Positions 37,449-46,108 of a stretch of 64,000 nt of DNA are shown here, piece by piece; position 1 is the first letter of the stretch, and every line of letters starts with the position of its first letter. Origin of the DNA: an uncultured Actinobaculum sp. (lineage in GTDB: Bacteria; Actinomycetota; Actinomycetes; Actinomycetales; Actinomycetaceae). The translations under genes and the position numbers were made by a program. Under the pieces are notes generated by a model. That model ran no database searches. It saw nothing but the letters and a program-made list of their open reading frames with translations, and had not been told where the DNA came from. Where the stretch lies: contig CALIHR010000039.1 of the NCBI GenBank assembly GCA_938020505.1, positions 1-64,000 on the forward strand, read 5' to 3'.

Positions 37449-38036
37449 CTAAGACGCGCCAACGGCTGGGACTCCCAGCCAATCGTTCCACCCATTGTGG
37501 AGAACCAGCCATGCGATGAGGCCGTAGCCGGCTTGGCGTGGTTCGTAGCCGCTAGACATCGATAAGTCGGTGTTCCACTGTTCGTGCTCGACGAGAGGAG
37601 TGAAAGTGTCGACGTACGGGAGGTCGCGGCGAGCGCAGACGTCGCCGAAGGCTTTCGACAGGTCCAATTGGATTTTGAAAGGCACTTCTCGACGCGGGGG
37701 AGGGCCGACGATGAAGGATCGGAGCTTCATTCGCGCAGCTGCATCGAGGATGTTCGCGAGATGGAGGCGAGCGCGGGCAAGCGTCTGGCCCGAGTCGAGG
37801 TCATGGGATCCTAGACCGATAATGAGGCGATTGTCTTCGTCATGGCGAAGGCGCCGGGCCACTTCGTCGCCCCAGCGTTTGGCCAATGCTGCTGTGTCTT
37901 CGCCCGGAACAGCAAGGGTTATTGGCATGAGAGGCGGTTCGCTGCGGGTTCGTGCCATGACTCGCCCAGTCCAGCCGAGAGCCCGCGCGTCGCCGAAGCC
38001 CGCGACGAGCTCGTCGCCGATGAAGAAGATCGCCAC
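37449..38036 (-). CDS. SGNH/GDSL-family hydrolase
   Basis: 195-aa cytosolic esterase-like protein. Block I is FIGDELVAGFGD, with the nucleophile Ser of the usual GDS motif replaced by Glu in GDEL. Block III is LGSHDLDSG, and the final block ends YVDTFTPL. The missing serine raises doubt about hydrolase activity. Upstream of it (38104-38400) is the hairpin repeat array. Confidence 0.65.
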   Translation of the reverse strand: MAIFFIGDELVAGFGDARALGWTGRVMARTRSEPPLMPITLAVPGEDTAALAKRWGDEVARRLRHDEDNRLIIGLGSHDLDSGQTLARARLHLANILDAAARMKLRSFIVGPPPRREVPFKIQLDLSKAFGDVCARRDLPYVDTFTPLVEHEQWNTDLSMSSGYEPRQAGYGLIAWLVLHNGWNDWLGVPAVGAS

Positions 38037-38103
38037 GTTTGCTCCTCAGTTGTGCTGCATCTTAGAAGTTACCTCAACTCTAGACTGTAGCGCCCCCGCT
38101 GTT

Positions 38104-38410
38104 GTGGAAGCGGCGCCAATCTGGGGCGGAGAAGCACGCCCATTCGGACCGGAGAGCCGCCCGTCGGCGTCAGAGAGCCGCCCATCCAGCCTGGGGAACC
38201 GCCCCCAATCCGGGGGCTGGAGGCCAATGAGGCAGCTTTTGAGGGCTGTGCCGGAGAACCGCCCCCAATCCGGGGGCTGGAGCAGCCGACGACAAGCTGG
38301 GCGAGAGCTGCCCCAATCCGGGGGAGCTGGAGAGCAGGGCCGGTACAAGTGCCGCTATGGCGCGGAATAACCCCAATCCGGGGGCTGGAGAGCAGCTCCG
38401 CGAGAAAGCC
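38104..38410. repeat. array of GC hairpins between kgd and the SGNH gene
   Basis: Four copies of ccccaatccgggg embedded in longer similar units, at 38202-38216, 38262-38276, 38311-38324 and 38371-38384 (spacing 60, 49, 60 bp). Each can fold as a short ccccc/ggggg stem, and the copies are usually followed by ctggag. Upstream (38127-38200) a related gagagccgccc word repeats. They lie downstream of kgd on its transcript. Confidence 0.8.
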
Positions 38411-38477
38411 ACGGGGGCAGTTCTCGAACGCGGGTCTCAGCGCTTGCGGGCAGACGGCTGCGCTTGGAAGCGGGGCC

Positions 38478-41400
38478 TCAGCGCTCGAACGCAGCACGCA
38501 TGAGAATTTCGTTCTGAGTTGCGTGGGCTCGGGCGATGCCGACCGACGGCGACGCCGAGGCCGGGCGGGAGACGAGCCTCGGCGTGAGCCCGAGCTCGCG
38601 AAACACGGTGACGAGGAGGAAGCGCCATGCGCCCATGTTCTCGGGCTCGTCCTGAACCCAGACGATCTCGGCGCCGGGATACTTCGCCAGCTCCGCCCGC
38701 AGAGCATCGGTGGCCAGCGGATAGTACTGTTCGAGCCGGACGATCGCCGTGCGCCAATCGCCGGTCTTTCTCCGAAAATCGGCCAAATCGTAATAGATGC
38801 GGCCGGAGCAGAGGAGGACGCGGTCGATGTTCGCTCTCGGCACGCCTCCGGCGGGCGATTCTCCAATGGGAGCCTTCCGCGTCGGTGCGTTTCCAACGGG
38901 CGCCTCCCGCGTCGGCGCAGTTCCCGCAGGCGAATCTCCGGCGGGAGCGCCTCCCGAGGCGTCGCTTCGGCGGGCTTCGTGCTCGGCGTCGTCGCCGATG
39001 ACCGGGCGGAAAGAACCCCGAATGAAGTCTTCGACCGGCGAAACGACGCCCCGGCGTCGCAGAAGCTGCTTTGGCGAGAAAGCGATGAGCGGCCGGCGCG
39101 GACGTTCATAAGCCTGCGTGCGCAGCATGTGGAAATGGTTGGCCGGGGTCGACGGCTGGCAGACCCACATGTTGTCTTGCGCACACAATTGAAGATACCT
39201 CTCGATTCGCGCGGAGGAATGGTCGGGCCCCTGGCCTTCGTATCCGTGGGGAAGGAGGAGAACGAGAGACGAATGCTGATTCCACTTCTGCTCGGCGGAT
39301 GAGACGAATTCGTCGACAACCGTTTGGGCGCCGTTCGCGAAGTCGCCGAACTGCGCCTCCCACACCACGAGCGCGTCCGGGCGCTCGAGGGAATAGCCGT
39401 ACTCAAAGGCCATGACCGAATACTCGGAAAGGGGGGAGTCGTAGATCCACAGCTTTGCCTGGTCTTCCGTCAAATGATCGAGGGGCGTCCACTCGGCGCC
39501 GGTTTCATGGTCGTGGGAAACCGCGTGCCTTTGGACGAAGGTTCCGCGGCGCACATCCTGACCGGACATGCGCACGGGAACCCCTTCGATGAGGAGCGAG
39601 CCGAATGCGGCGATCTCTCCCATGCCCCAATCGACGTCTCCGGTGCGCATCATCTTCGCCCTGCGCTCATAGAGCTGGGTGATCTTCGGATGAGGCGTGA
39701 AGCCGTCGGGAATTTGAAGGTGGGCGTCGCCGATCCTGGCCAAAATCTCGCGGGTGGTCCAGCTGGTCCAGCCGATCATCGTCCCCGCGTCTTCCTGTTG
39801 CGCTGCGGGAATCTCGAGGCCCTCGTAGACGCCGGACTTGCCGGCGGCCGCCTCGGCCTCGGCGGCCTTGACCTGCCGAAACGCGTTGTCGAGGGTCGCC
39901 CTGTAGTTCTCCTCGAAGGCTTCGGCCTGTTCGGCGGTCATCTCGCCTCGGCCGATGAGCGCCTCCTTATACAGCTGGCGGGTCGTCCTCTTCGAATCGA
40001 CCAGGGCGTACATGACCGGCTGGGTCATCGACGGATCGTCGCCCTCGTTGTGTCCGCGGCGTCGATAGCAGACGACGTCGACGATTGCGTCTTTCGAAAA
40101 AGCCTGGCGGTACTCGTACGCCAGCGCCGCCGCGCGCACGACGGCCTCCGGGTCGTCGCCGTTGACGTGGAAGATCGGTATCTGCAGGCCCTTCGCCACG
40201 TCGCTCGCGTAGTTCGAGGAACGCCCGGAATGCGGGGCGGTTGTGAATCCGATCTGGTTGTTGACGATGATGTGAACGGTTCCGCCAGTGCGGTAGCCGC
40301 GAAGCTGCGAAAGGTTGAGCGCCTCCGGGACGACGCCTTGGCCGGCGAATGCGGCGTCGCCGTGGACGAGGATCGGCAAAACGGCGAAGCCTCGGTCTCC
40401 CCGGTCCTGAAGGTCTTGGCGCGCGCGGACGATGCCCTCCAAAACGCCGTTCGCCGCTTCGAGGTGCGAAGGGTTCGCCGCGAGATAGACGCCGGTCGTC
40501 TCGCCGGTCGGGGAGGTGTACGTCCCCTCGGTTCCCAGATGGTACTTGACGTCGCCCGAGCCCTGGACGGTGCGCTCGTCGACGAATCCGTCGAACTCGG
40601 TGAAAATCTGCTTGTACTGCTTTCCCGCGATGTTCGTCAGGACGTTGAGCCTTCCCCGGTGGGCCATCGAGATCGCAACCGAATCGAGGCCGTCGCGGGC
40701 GGCGCGGGAGAGTATGGCGTCAAGCGCGGGAATGAGCGATTCCCCGCCTTCGAGCGAGAAGCGTTTCTGCCCCACGTACTTGGTGTGCAGGAACGTCTCG
40801 AACGCCTCCGCCTGGTTGAGCTTCTCGAGAATCTGGAAACGCTCGTCGTCGGTCAGCTTGGCGCGCGGGCGCTCGATTCGCTCCTGGAACCAGCGGCGCT
40901 GCTCAGGATCCGTGATGTGCATGTACTCGAAGCCGATCGACGCGCAGTACGTCTCTCGCAGCAGCGAAAGCGCGTCGCGCAGGGTCATCGAGCCGTTGTC
41001 CGTGAAATCCCCGGTGGGGAAGGAGCGGTCGAGGTCCCACGACGTCAGGCCGTAGGATCCGAGGGAAAGGTCCGGGTGGCGGAGGGTGCGGAAGGAGATC
41101 GGGTCCGTGTCCGCGATGAGATGCCCCCGCGAGCGGTACGCGTGGATGAGGCTCGTCACGCGAGAAGCCTTGTCCAGGTCCTTGAGCGGGTTGTATTCGA
41201 CGTCGCGCTCGAAGACGAAAGGCTCCGTCGGAACGTGGAGCGAATGGAAGACCCTGTCGTAAAAGCCGTCGAGGCCGGTGAGTTTGCGTTCGATGAGGCG
41301 AAGGAACTCGCCTGAAGTGGCCCCCTGGATCACGCGGTGGTCGTACGTGGAGGAGACGGTGACCACTTTGGAGACGCCGAGGCGGGCCAGCACGGTGTCC

Positions 41401-42320
41401 GACGTGCCGGAGAACTGAGCGGGATAGACCATGGAGCCGACGCCGATGATCGCGCCCTGCCCCGCCATGAGCCGCGGGACCGACTGAGTTGTGCCGATGC
41501 CCCCGGGGTTCGTGAGCGAGACGGTGGTTCCCGCGAAGTCGTCGATTCCCAAGGCGCCTTCGCGTCCGCGGCGCACGAGGTCCTCGTAAGCGGAGAGGAA
41601 ATCGCGGAAAGTCATGAGCTCGGCGGCTTTGACGGAAGGCACGACGAGGGCGCGGGAGCCGTCGGGGCGGCGTGCGTCGATCGCGATGCCGAAATTGACG
41701 TGCTCGGGATGGCGGACTGCGGGCTTGCCGTCGGCCAGCGCATACGAGTCGTTCATCTCGGGCATTTGGACGAGCGCCTCAATCGCGGCGAAGGCCACCA
41801 GGTGGGTGAAGCTCACCTTGCCGCCCCGGGTGGCCCGCAGCCGCTCGTTGATGATGGCGCGGTTGTCGAACATCGTCTTGGCGGGGATCTCGCGGAACGA
41901 CGTCGCCGTCGGAATGGCGAGCGAAGCGTCCATGTTGGCCGCGACGGACTTCGCCGCGCCCTTCATGCGGACGGTTTCGCCCGAAGAGATCGGGGTGTCG
42001 CTCGCCACCAGCTTGTGCCGCTTGGCATACGGGGTGAGGGCCGGCTGCGCCGCGGCCGGCGGAGCGGGAGGAAGGTCCGACCGCGTGGAGACCGAGTCGG
42101 GGGCCGCCTGCCGGGAGTCGCTCTGGGAGTGTATCTCGATCTGCGCCTTGGCCGTGTCGGGATCCGCCCGTCTGTGCAGCGGGCGCCCCTCGGCCCGCCA
42201 TCTTCTGAAAAGGTCGCCCCACTGCGGAGGGACGGCAGACGGATTCTTGAGGAAGTCGGCATAGAGATCCTCGATGAAGCCGCGGTTGGGCCCGAAGTCG
42301 TCGTGTGGCTGCGTTGACAC
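38478..42320 (-). CDS. kgd: multifunctional 2-oxoglutarate metabolism enzyme (E1 with E2-like domain)
   Basis: 1280-aa TCA-cycle enzyme of the actinobacterial Kgd/OdhA type. Residues 1-40 are the E1 N-terminal helix (GFIEDLYADFLKNP), about 95-355 an E2-like succinyltransferase domain ending SSTYDHRVIQGATSG, then the ThDP-dependent E1 (about 400-1270: ISMAHRGRLNVL; VNNQIGFTT; CYRRRGHNEGDDPS). No lipoyl domain is present, typical of the family. Start is GTG 42320 with aaggag upstream. Odd: a ~45-residue Pro/Ala/Gly insertion at about 1112-1155 (units like TAPTREAPVGNAP and ESPAGGVP) splits the C-terminal E1 domain before the NIDRVLLCSGRIYYDL strand. Divergent from the M23 peptidase. Confidence 0.95.
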   Translation of the reverse strand: MSTQPHDDFGPNRGFIEDLYADFLKNPSAVPPQWGDLFRRWRAEGRPLHRRADPDTAKAQIEIHSQSDSRQAAPDSVSTRSDLPPAPPAAAQPALTPYAKRHKLVASDTPISSGETVRMKGAAKSVAANMDASLAIPTATSFREIPAKTMFDNRAIINERLRATRGGKVSFTHLVAFAAIEALVQMPEMNDSYALADGKPAVRHPEHVNFGIAIDARRPDGSRALVVPSVKAAELMTFRDFLSAYEDLVRRGREGALGIDDFAGTTVSLTNPGGIGTTQSVPRLMAGQGAIIGVGSMVYPAQFSGTSDTVLARLGVSKVVTVSSTYDHRVIQGATSGEFLRLIERKLTGLDGFYDRVFHSLHVPTEPFVFERDVEYNPLKDLDKASRVTSLIHAYRSRGHLIADTDPISFRTLRHPDLSLGSYGLTSWDLDRSFPTGDFTDNGSMTLRDALSLLRETYCASIGFEYMHITDPEQRRWFQERIERPRAKLTDDERFQILEKLNQAEAFETFLHTKYVGQKRFSLEGGESLIPALDAILSRAARDGLDSVAISMAHRGRLNVLTNIAGKQYKQIFTEFDGFVDERTVQGSGDVKYHLGTEGTYTSPTGETTGVYLAANPSHLEAANGVLEGIVRARQDLQDRGDRGFAVLPILVHGDAAFAGQGVVPEALNLSQLRGYRTGGTVHIIVNNQIGFTTAPHSGRSSNYASDVAKGLQIPIFHVNGDDPEAVVRAAALAYEYRQAFSKDAIVDVVCYRRRGHNEGDDPSMTQPVMYALVDSKRTTRQLYKEALIGRGEMTAEQAEAFEENYRATLDNAFRQVKAAEAEAAAGKSGVYEGLEIPAAQQEDAGTMIGWTSWTTREILARIGDAHLQIPDGFTPHPKITQLYERRAKMMRTGDVDWGMGEIAAFGSLLIEGVPVRMSGQDVRRGTFVQRHAVSHDHETGAEWTPLDHLTEDQAKLWIYDSPLSEYSVMAFEYGYSLERPDALVVWEAQFGDFANGAQTVVDEFVSSAEQKWNQHSSLVLLLPHGYEGQGPDHSSARIERYLQLCAQDNMWVCQPSTPANHFHMLRTQAYERPRRPLIAFSPKQLLRRRGVVSPVEDFIRGSFRPVIGDDAEHEARRSDASGGAPAGDSPAGTAPTREAPVGNAPTRKAPIGESPAGGVPRANIDRVLLCSGRIYYDLADFRRKTGDWRTAIVRLEQYYPLATDALRAELAKYPGAEIVWVQDEPENMGAWRFLLVTVFRELGLTPRLVSRPASASPSVGIARAHATQNEILMRAAFER

Positions 42321-42598
42321 TGTTTCCCCACTCCTTTGGAATTCGACACGTCAAGGCTACGGGACTCGGCGGCGAGTTTCATGCGTCGAAAGTGATGTGT
42401 ATTTCTAAAACCGACGTCGGCCGCAGATGCGTGCCATATTTGTAGGAGTGATTTAAAGAGATCGAGGGGGCGTTTGGAAGGGCGTTCCGGCATTGAGAAG
42501 GTCGTCTCGGCCGTCGTCGCGTGAAGCGGGTGGTGGCCTTTCGGCGGGTCCGTTATCATTTTGTAATGGAGTCACCGGAAATCACGTAGAACCGGAGG

Positions 42599-44719
42599 AT
42601 GATGGGCAGGCACGCACTTAACACCGAGCCGCAGGCTCAGGTTCAGGCTGCCCGGACGCGCCGTTCGGGTGTTAGGCAGGAGACCCCGAGCCTCAACCGC
42701 CGCCAAGCGCGGTTGGCTCGCGAGATGGAGGAAGCTGCCGAAGCACGCAAGGCGAGGAGGGCAGAGCACCGTGAGGCTGAGAATCGCGCACGCCAGGAGG
42801 CAGAGCGTGCGAGAATCGCCGAGGAGGAAGCTCGGTTAGAAGAGATTTCGCGGAGGGTCGAGGCCGCGCGCAAGGCCGAAGAGGCCCGCGAGGCCGAGGA
42901 GGCCCGCAAGCTGGAGGAGGCGCGTCAGGCTGAAGAGGCCAGGCGGGCCGAAGAAGCGCGCAAGGCTGAGGAGGCCCGCAAGCTGGAGGAGCTTCGCAAG
43001 GAGCGCGCGGCGAGGAGGGCCGCACGCAAACTTGAGGAAGTCCGCCGTGCCGAGGAGGCGCGCAAGGCTGAGGAGGCCCGCAAGCTGGAGGAGCTTCGCA
43101 AGGAGCGCGCGGCGAGGAGGGCCGCACGCGAGGAAGCTCGTCGCGCCGAGGAGGCGCGCAAAGCTGAAGAGGCCAGGCGAGCCGAGGAGGCGCGCAGGGC
43201 CGAGGAAGCCCGTCGCGCGGAGGAAGCGCGAGAGGCCGAGGCGATTCGCCAGGCCGAAGAGGTGCGGCGGGCAACCGAGGAGGCTCGGAAGGCTCAGGAA
43301 GCTCAGAGGGCGAAGGCCGCGGCCGCCGGACCCGCGGGAAACAGCCCGTTCGCCGTGATCACAAGGCGCTTGGAGATCGTCCGCCAGGCGGAGGCGGACC
43401 GCAAAGCCGAGGAGGCGCGCAAGGAGCGCGAGGCCAAGAAGGCCGCTCGCCTGGAGAGGTCCCGCAGGGCCCAGCAGCTGCGGGAACAGGAGGCCGAGGC
43501 CTCGCGAAAAGCGGCGGAGGCGGAGGCCCGCGCCGAAGAGGAGCGCAGGGCCGCTGAGGAGCTTCGCGCAGAGCAAGATGCCGCGAGCCGTGAAGAGGCT
43601 CGCCGGGAGCGCAGGCGGCAGCAGGCCGAGTTGGCGCGGAAGATCCTCGAGGCCGAGCGCGCAGCGGAGGCTGCGGCGGCGGCCTTTGACAGCGAGGACG
43701 GGGCGAACGAGTCCGACGAAGAGACCGCCGTTCTCACCCGCAACGAGATCAGCGACGCCATTTCCGAAGGCGCGCAGATATCCCGTTTGGAGCGTCGGCG
43801 CAGAAGCGGCAAAGCGGCGAAGGCCGCAGCTTCAGGCGCGCAAGCCGCAGCTGACGCGAAGGCCGGCAAAGCCGACGGCAGGGGCTCCAAAGGGAGAATC
43901 GCCAAGGCGGCGTCCGAGCGCGCCGCGAGCGAGCAGCCGGCTTCCTTCGGCTCGAAGAAATGGGCCATCCAAGGCGTGGCGGCCGGCGTCGCGACGCTGG
44001 TGGCCGTGGGCGTGCCGATTCTCGCCACGAACAACACGCCGGCGACCGCCGCGCAGAACAACCTTTCTCGCTCCTACATCGGCGGCGAAACGAAAGAGAA
44101 GGCCGACGTTCCGGCGGCTCTCACCGGCGACGCCAACGCGCAGGCCCGCTCGATGGCCAACGAATTCTCTCACCAGGCCAAAGAGAATGAGAACAACGAG
44201 ACGACCACCTGTTCCGCCGCGGGGGCGGCCGGGGCGCGGGCGGCTTTCGCAGGCTCGCACAAAGGCGGACAAATCGTCATGCCTCTCCAGCAAGGCGTCT
44301 ATCGTTTGACGTCGGCCTTCGGATATCGCGTCGACCCCATTTACGGCGACGTCTCGATGCACGCCGGCCAGGATTTCGCGGCGCCGATGGGCACGCCGAT
44401 CCACGCCGTCGCCGACGGCGTCGTCACCCACGCCGGCGCCGGGATTCAGGGGCGTTCGAGCAACCTCATCATCGTCAAGCACGAGATCGGCGGCAAAACC
44501 TATTACACGTGGTACATCCACATGTACGACAACGGGGTCCTCGTCAAGAAGGGCGACACGGTCAAGGCTGGCCAGGTCATTGGAAAGGTGGGCTCCAACG
44601 GCAATTCCACCGGCCCGCACCTGCACTTGGAGGTGCACGACCAAAACGACAAGCTCATGAACCCCGTCCAGTTCCTCAAGGATCAGAAGGCGGTCGACGC
44701 CTCGCAGGTTTGCGGCTGA
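42599..44719 (+). CDS. type II membrane M23 peptidase with giant charged helix
   Basis: 706-aa protein. Residues ~35-375 are an uninterrupted Ala/Glu/Arg/Lys helix dominated by repeats such as RKAEEARKLEE, likely a coiled coil or single alpha-helix in the cytoplasm. A membrane segment lies at about 455-476 (IQGVAAGVATLVAVGVPIL). The exterior C-terminus is a LytM/M23 zinc endopeptidase (H588 and D592 in HAGQD, and H674/H676 in HLHLEVHD), cutting peptidoglycan crosslinks or stem peptides. Two adjacent ATGs (42599, 42602) follow ccggagg; the second has better spacing. glpQ begins 4 bp after the stop. Exact DNA repeats of 71 bp lie 102 bp apart within the helix. Confidence 0.86.
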   Translation: MMGRHALNTEPQAQVQAARTRRSGVRQETPSLNRRQARLAREMEEAAEARKARRAEHREAENRARQEAERARIAEEEARLEEISRRVEAARKAEEAREAEEARKLEEARQAEEARRAEEARKAEEARKLEELRKERAARRAARKLEEVRRAEEARKAEEARKLEELRKERAARRAAREEARRAEEARKAEEARRAEEARRAEEARRAEEAREAEAIRQAEEVRRATEEARKAQEAQRAKAAAAGPAGNSPFAVITRRLEIVRQAEADRKAEEARKEREAKKAARLERSRRAQQLREQEAEASRKAAEAEARAEEERRAAEELRAEQDAASREEARRERRRQQAELARKILEAERAAEAAAAAFDSEDGANESDEETAVLTRNEISDAISEGAQISRLERRRRSGKAAKAAASGAQAAADAKAGKADGRGSKGRIAKAASERAASEQPASFGSKKWAIQGVAAGVATLVAVGVPILATNNTPATAAQNNLSRSYIGGETKEKADVPAALTGDANAQARSMANEFSHQAKENENNETTTCSAAGAAGARAAFAGSHKGGQIVMPLQQGVYRLTSAFGYRVDPIYGDVSMHAGQDFAAPMGTPIHAVADGVVTHAGAGIQGRSSNLIIVKHEIGGKTYYTWYIHMYDNGVLVKKGDTVKAGQVIGKVGSNGNSTGPHLHLEVHDQNDKLMNPVQFLKDQKAVDASQVCG
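42957..43129 (+). repeat. 102-bp period repeat within the M23 gene
   Basis: A 71-bp exact match, 42957-43027 and 43059-43129, encodes the same 23 residues of the charged helix (through LEELRKERAARRAA). The period of 102 bp equals 34 residues. Confidence 0.9.
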
Positions 44720-44723
44720 TGCG

Positions 44724-45500
44724 ATGCTCTATCCCATCGGCGCCCCCATCGTCGTCGCCCACCGCGGCGGCGCGGGGGAGTGCCCGGAGAACACCGCAGA
44801 GGCCTTCCTGACCATGGGCGAGCGAGGTTTCCGCTATCTGGAGACCGACGCTCGCGCCACGCTCGACGGCGTCGCCGTTCTCAGCCACGATGCGACCTTG
44901 GACCGCACCGTCGGCGCCGGCGGGAAAGTCCGCGGCTACACGTGGAGGGAGCTCGCGAGGGTTCGCGGGGCCGACGGCGGGCCGGCGGCCATGCGCGTGG
45001 ACGAGGCCCTCGAAAGGCGCCCTGACGCCGTTTTCAACATCGACGCGAAGTCCGACGGCGTCGCAGCTCCGCTCGTCCGAGCGATACGCGAGGCGGGCGC
45101 TCAGAGCAGGGTGTGCGTCGCGAGTTTCTCGGAGCGCCGGCTGCGGCGCATGCGAGGCGAACTGCCGGGGACCGCGAGCTCGCTGGGGATAGGCGCCGTC
45201 GCCAGGATCGTCGCGGCCTCACGAGTGCGAAAAGGGGCGGCGCGTCTGCGCCTGCTCAAAGGCCTTCCCAAGGCCCAAGTCGTCCAAGTCCCGCTCTCCT
45301 TCCGCGGTGTTCCCGTGCTGACTGAGGGATTCGTCGCGTCGGCGCACGAGGCGGGGATTGCGGTCCACGCGTGGACGATCGACGACGTCGACGTCGCCGC
45401 CCGGCTTCTCGACATGGGCGTGGACGGCGTCATCACGGACGTTCCGACTGCGATGTACGAGGGGCTGCGGGAACGAGGGCTCCCGGTCAGCCGCTCGTAG
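44724..45500 (+). CDS. glpQ: glycerophosphodiester phosphodiesterase
   Basis: 258-aa GDPD-family enzyme releasing glycerol 3-phosphate from glycerophosphodiesters. Signatures are VAHRGGAGECPENTAEAF (catalytic His), ETDARATLDGVAVLSHDATLDRT, FNIDAKSD and VHAWTIDDVD ... DGVITDVP. No signal peptide, so probably cytoplasmic. It follows the M23 peptidase by 4 bp and is probably co-transcribed. Confidence 0.92.
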   Translation: MLYPIGAPIVVAHRGGAGECPENTAEAFLTMGERGFRYLETDARATLDGVAVLSHDATLDRTVGAGGKVRGYTWRELARVRGADGGPAAMRVDEALERRPDAVFNIDAKSDGVAAPLVRAIREAGAQSRVCVASFSERRLRRMRGELPGTASSLGIGAVARIVAASRVRKGAARLRLLKGLPKAQVVQVPLSFRGVPVLTEGFVASAHEAGIAVHAWTIDDVDVAARLLDMGVDGVITDVPTAMYEGLRERGLPVSRS

Positions 45501-46108
45501 GCGGTACAATTCCGACCTTCAACTCTAATGAAGGTACCGTTGGACTTTCGAGAAAGAAGCTGGTTGTCAGCGAGGTAGCCAAGTGCGTACCGTTCCCGAT
45601 GCGTCGCATCCATCGGGCTCCGAAGAACCGGATAATCTGCGGTGTTCGATGCTGACAAGATAAAGTCGGCTCGCTAGCCGGAAGAGTACAGCCACGAGGT
45701 GAAAATCGTTTGGGGCCGACACCTTACCGCGCTCTCGAATCGGCACAAGAATCTTCGTTGATTTTCGACGATGTCAAATGGTGCTGAACTGATGCAAGAG
45801 CAGTAAAGTAAATCAAGCGCGGCTTTAAAATCGAAATCGCTTGGTGCGATGTTTCTGGTTTTTCTCCTCCAGTTAGGTTTAGAACACGATAGGAGCACTT
45901 TCTCCACTAAAGTACTAGGATTTGACGTGCAACTGAGTTTTGTTCGACTACTTTTCATAGCTTTAGGACCTAAAAACGTAACTTATTGCAATGTTAGGTG
46001 TTTTTATTGTCAGAATAGATTCAACGGTAGAGTAGGTGATGGTGGGTGAGAATATAATAAGCACAGGGACTTTGAAGTGCTTACACACATTAGTAAAACA
46101 GGGGAAGT
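45501..46108 (+). promoter_or_regulatory. AT-rich leader of the large nuclease-like gene
   Basis: 608 bp without a supported gene; small frames on both strands lack ribosome-binding sites. Composition drops sharply in GC after about 45660. A perfect -10 TATAAT lies at 46053-46058, with no good -35. Next to it the palindrome aagcac-(12 nt)-gtgctt (46059-46082) could be an operator over the transcription start. The Shine-Dalgarno gggga is at 46101-46105. Confidence 0.55.

Noticed and set aside
38202..38384. Possible CRISPR array in the hairpin repeats
   Set aside because: Only four diverged units, unequal spacing (60, 49, 60 bp), repeats shorter than usual, and no cas genes nearby.
45540..45650. 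tRNA-like segment with gtagccaagtg
   Set aside because: No T-arm TTCGAAT, no acceptor pairing, no cloverleaf.
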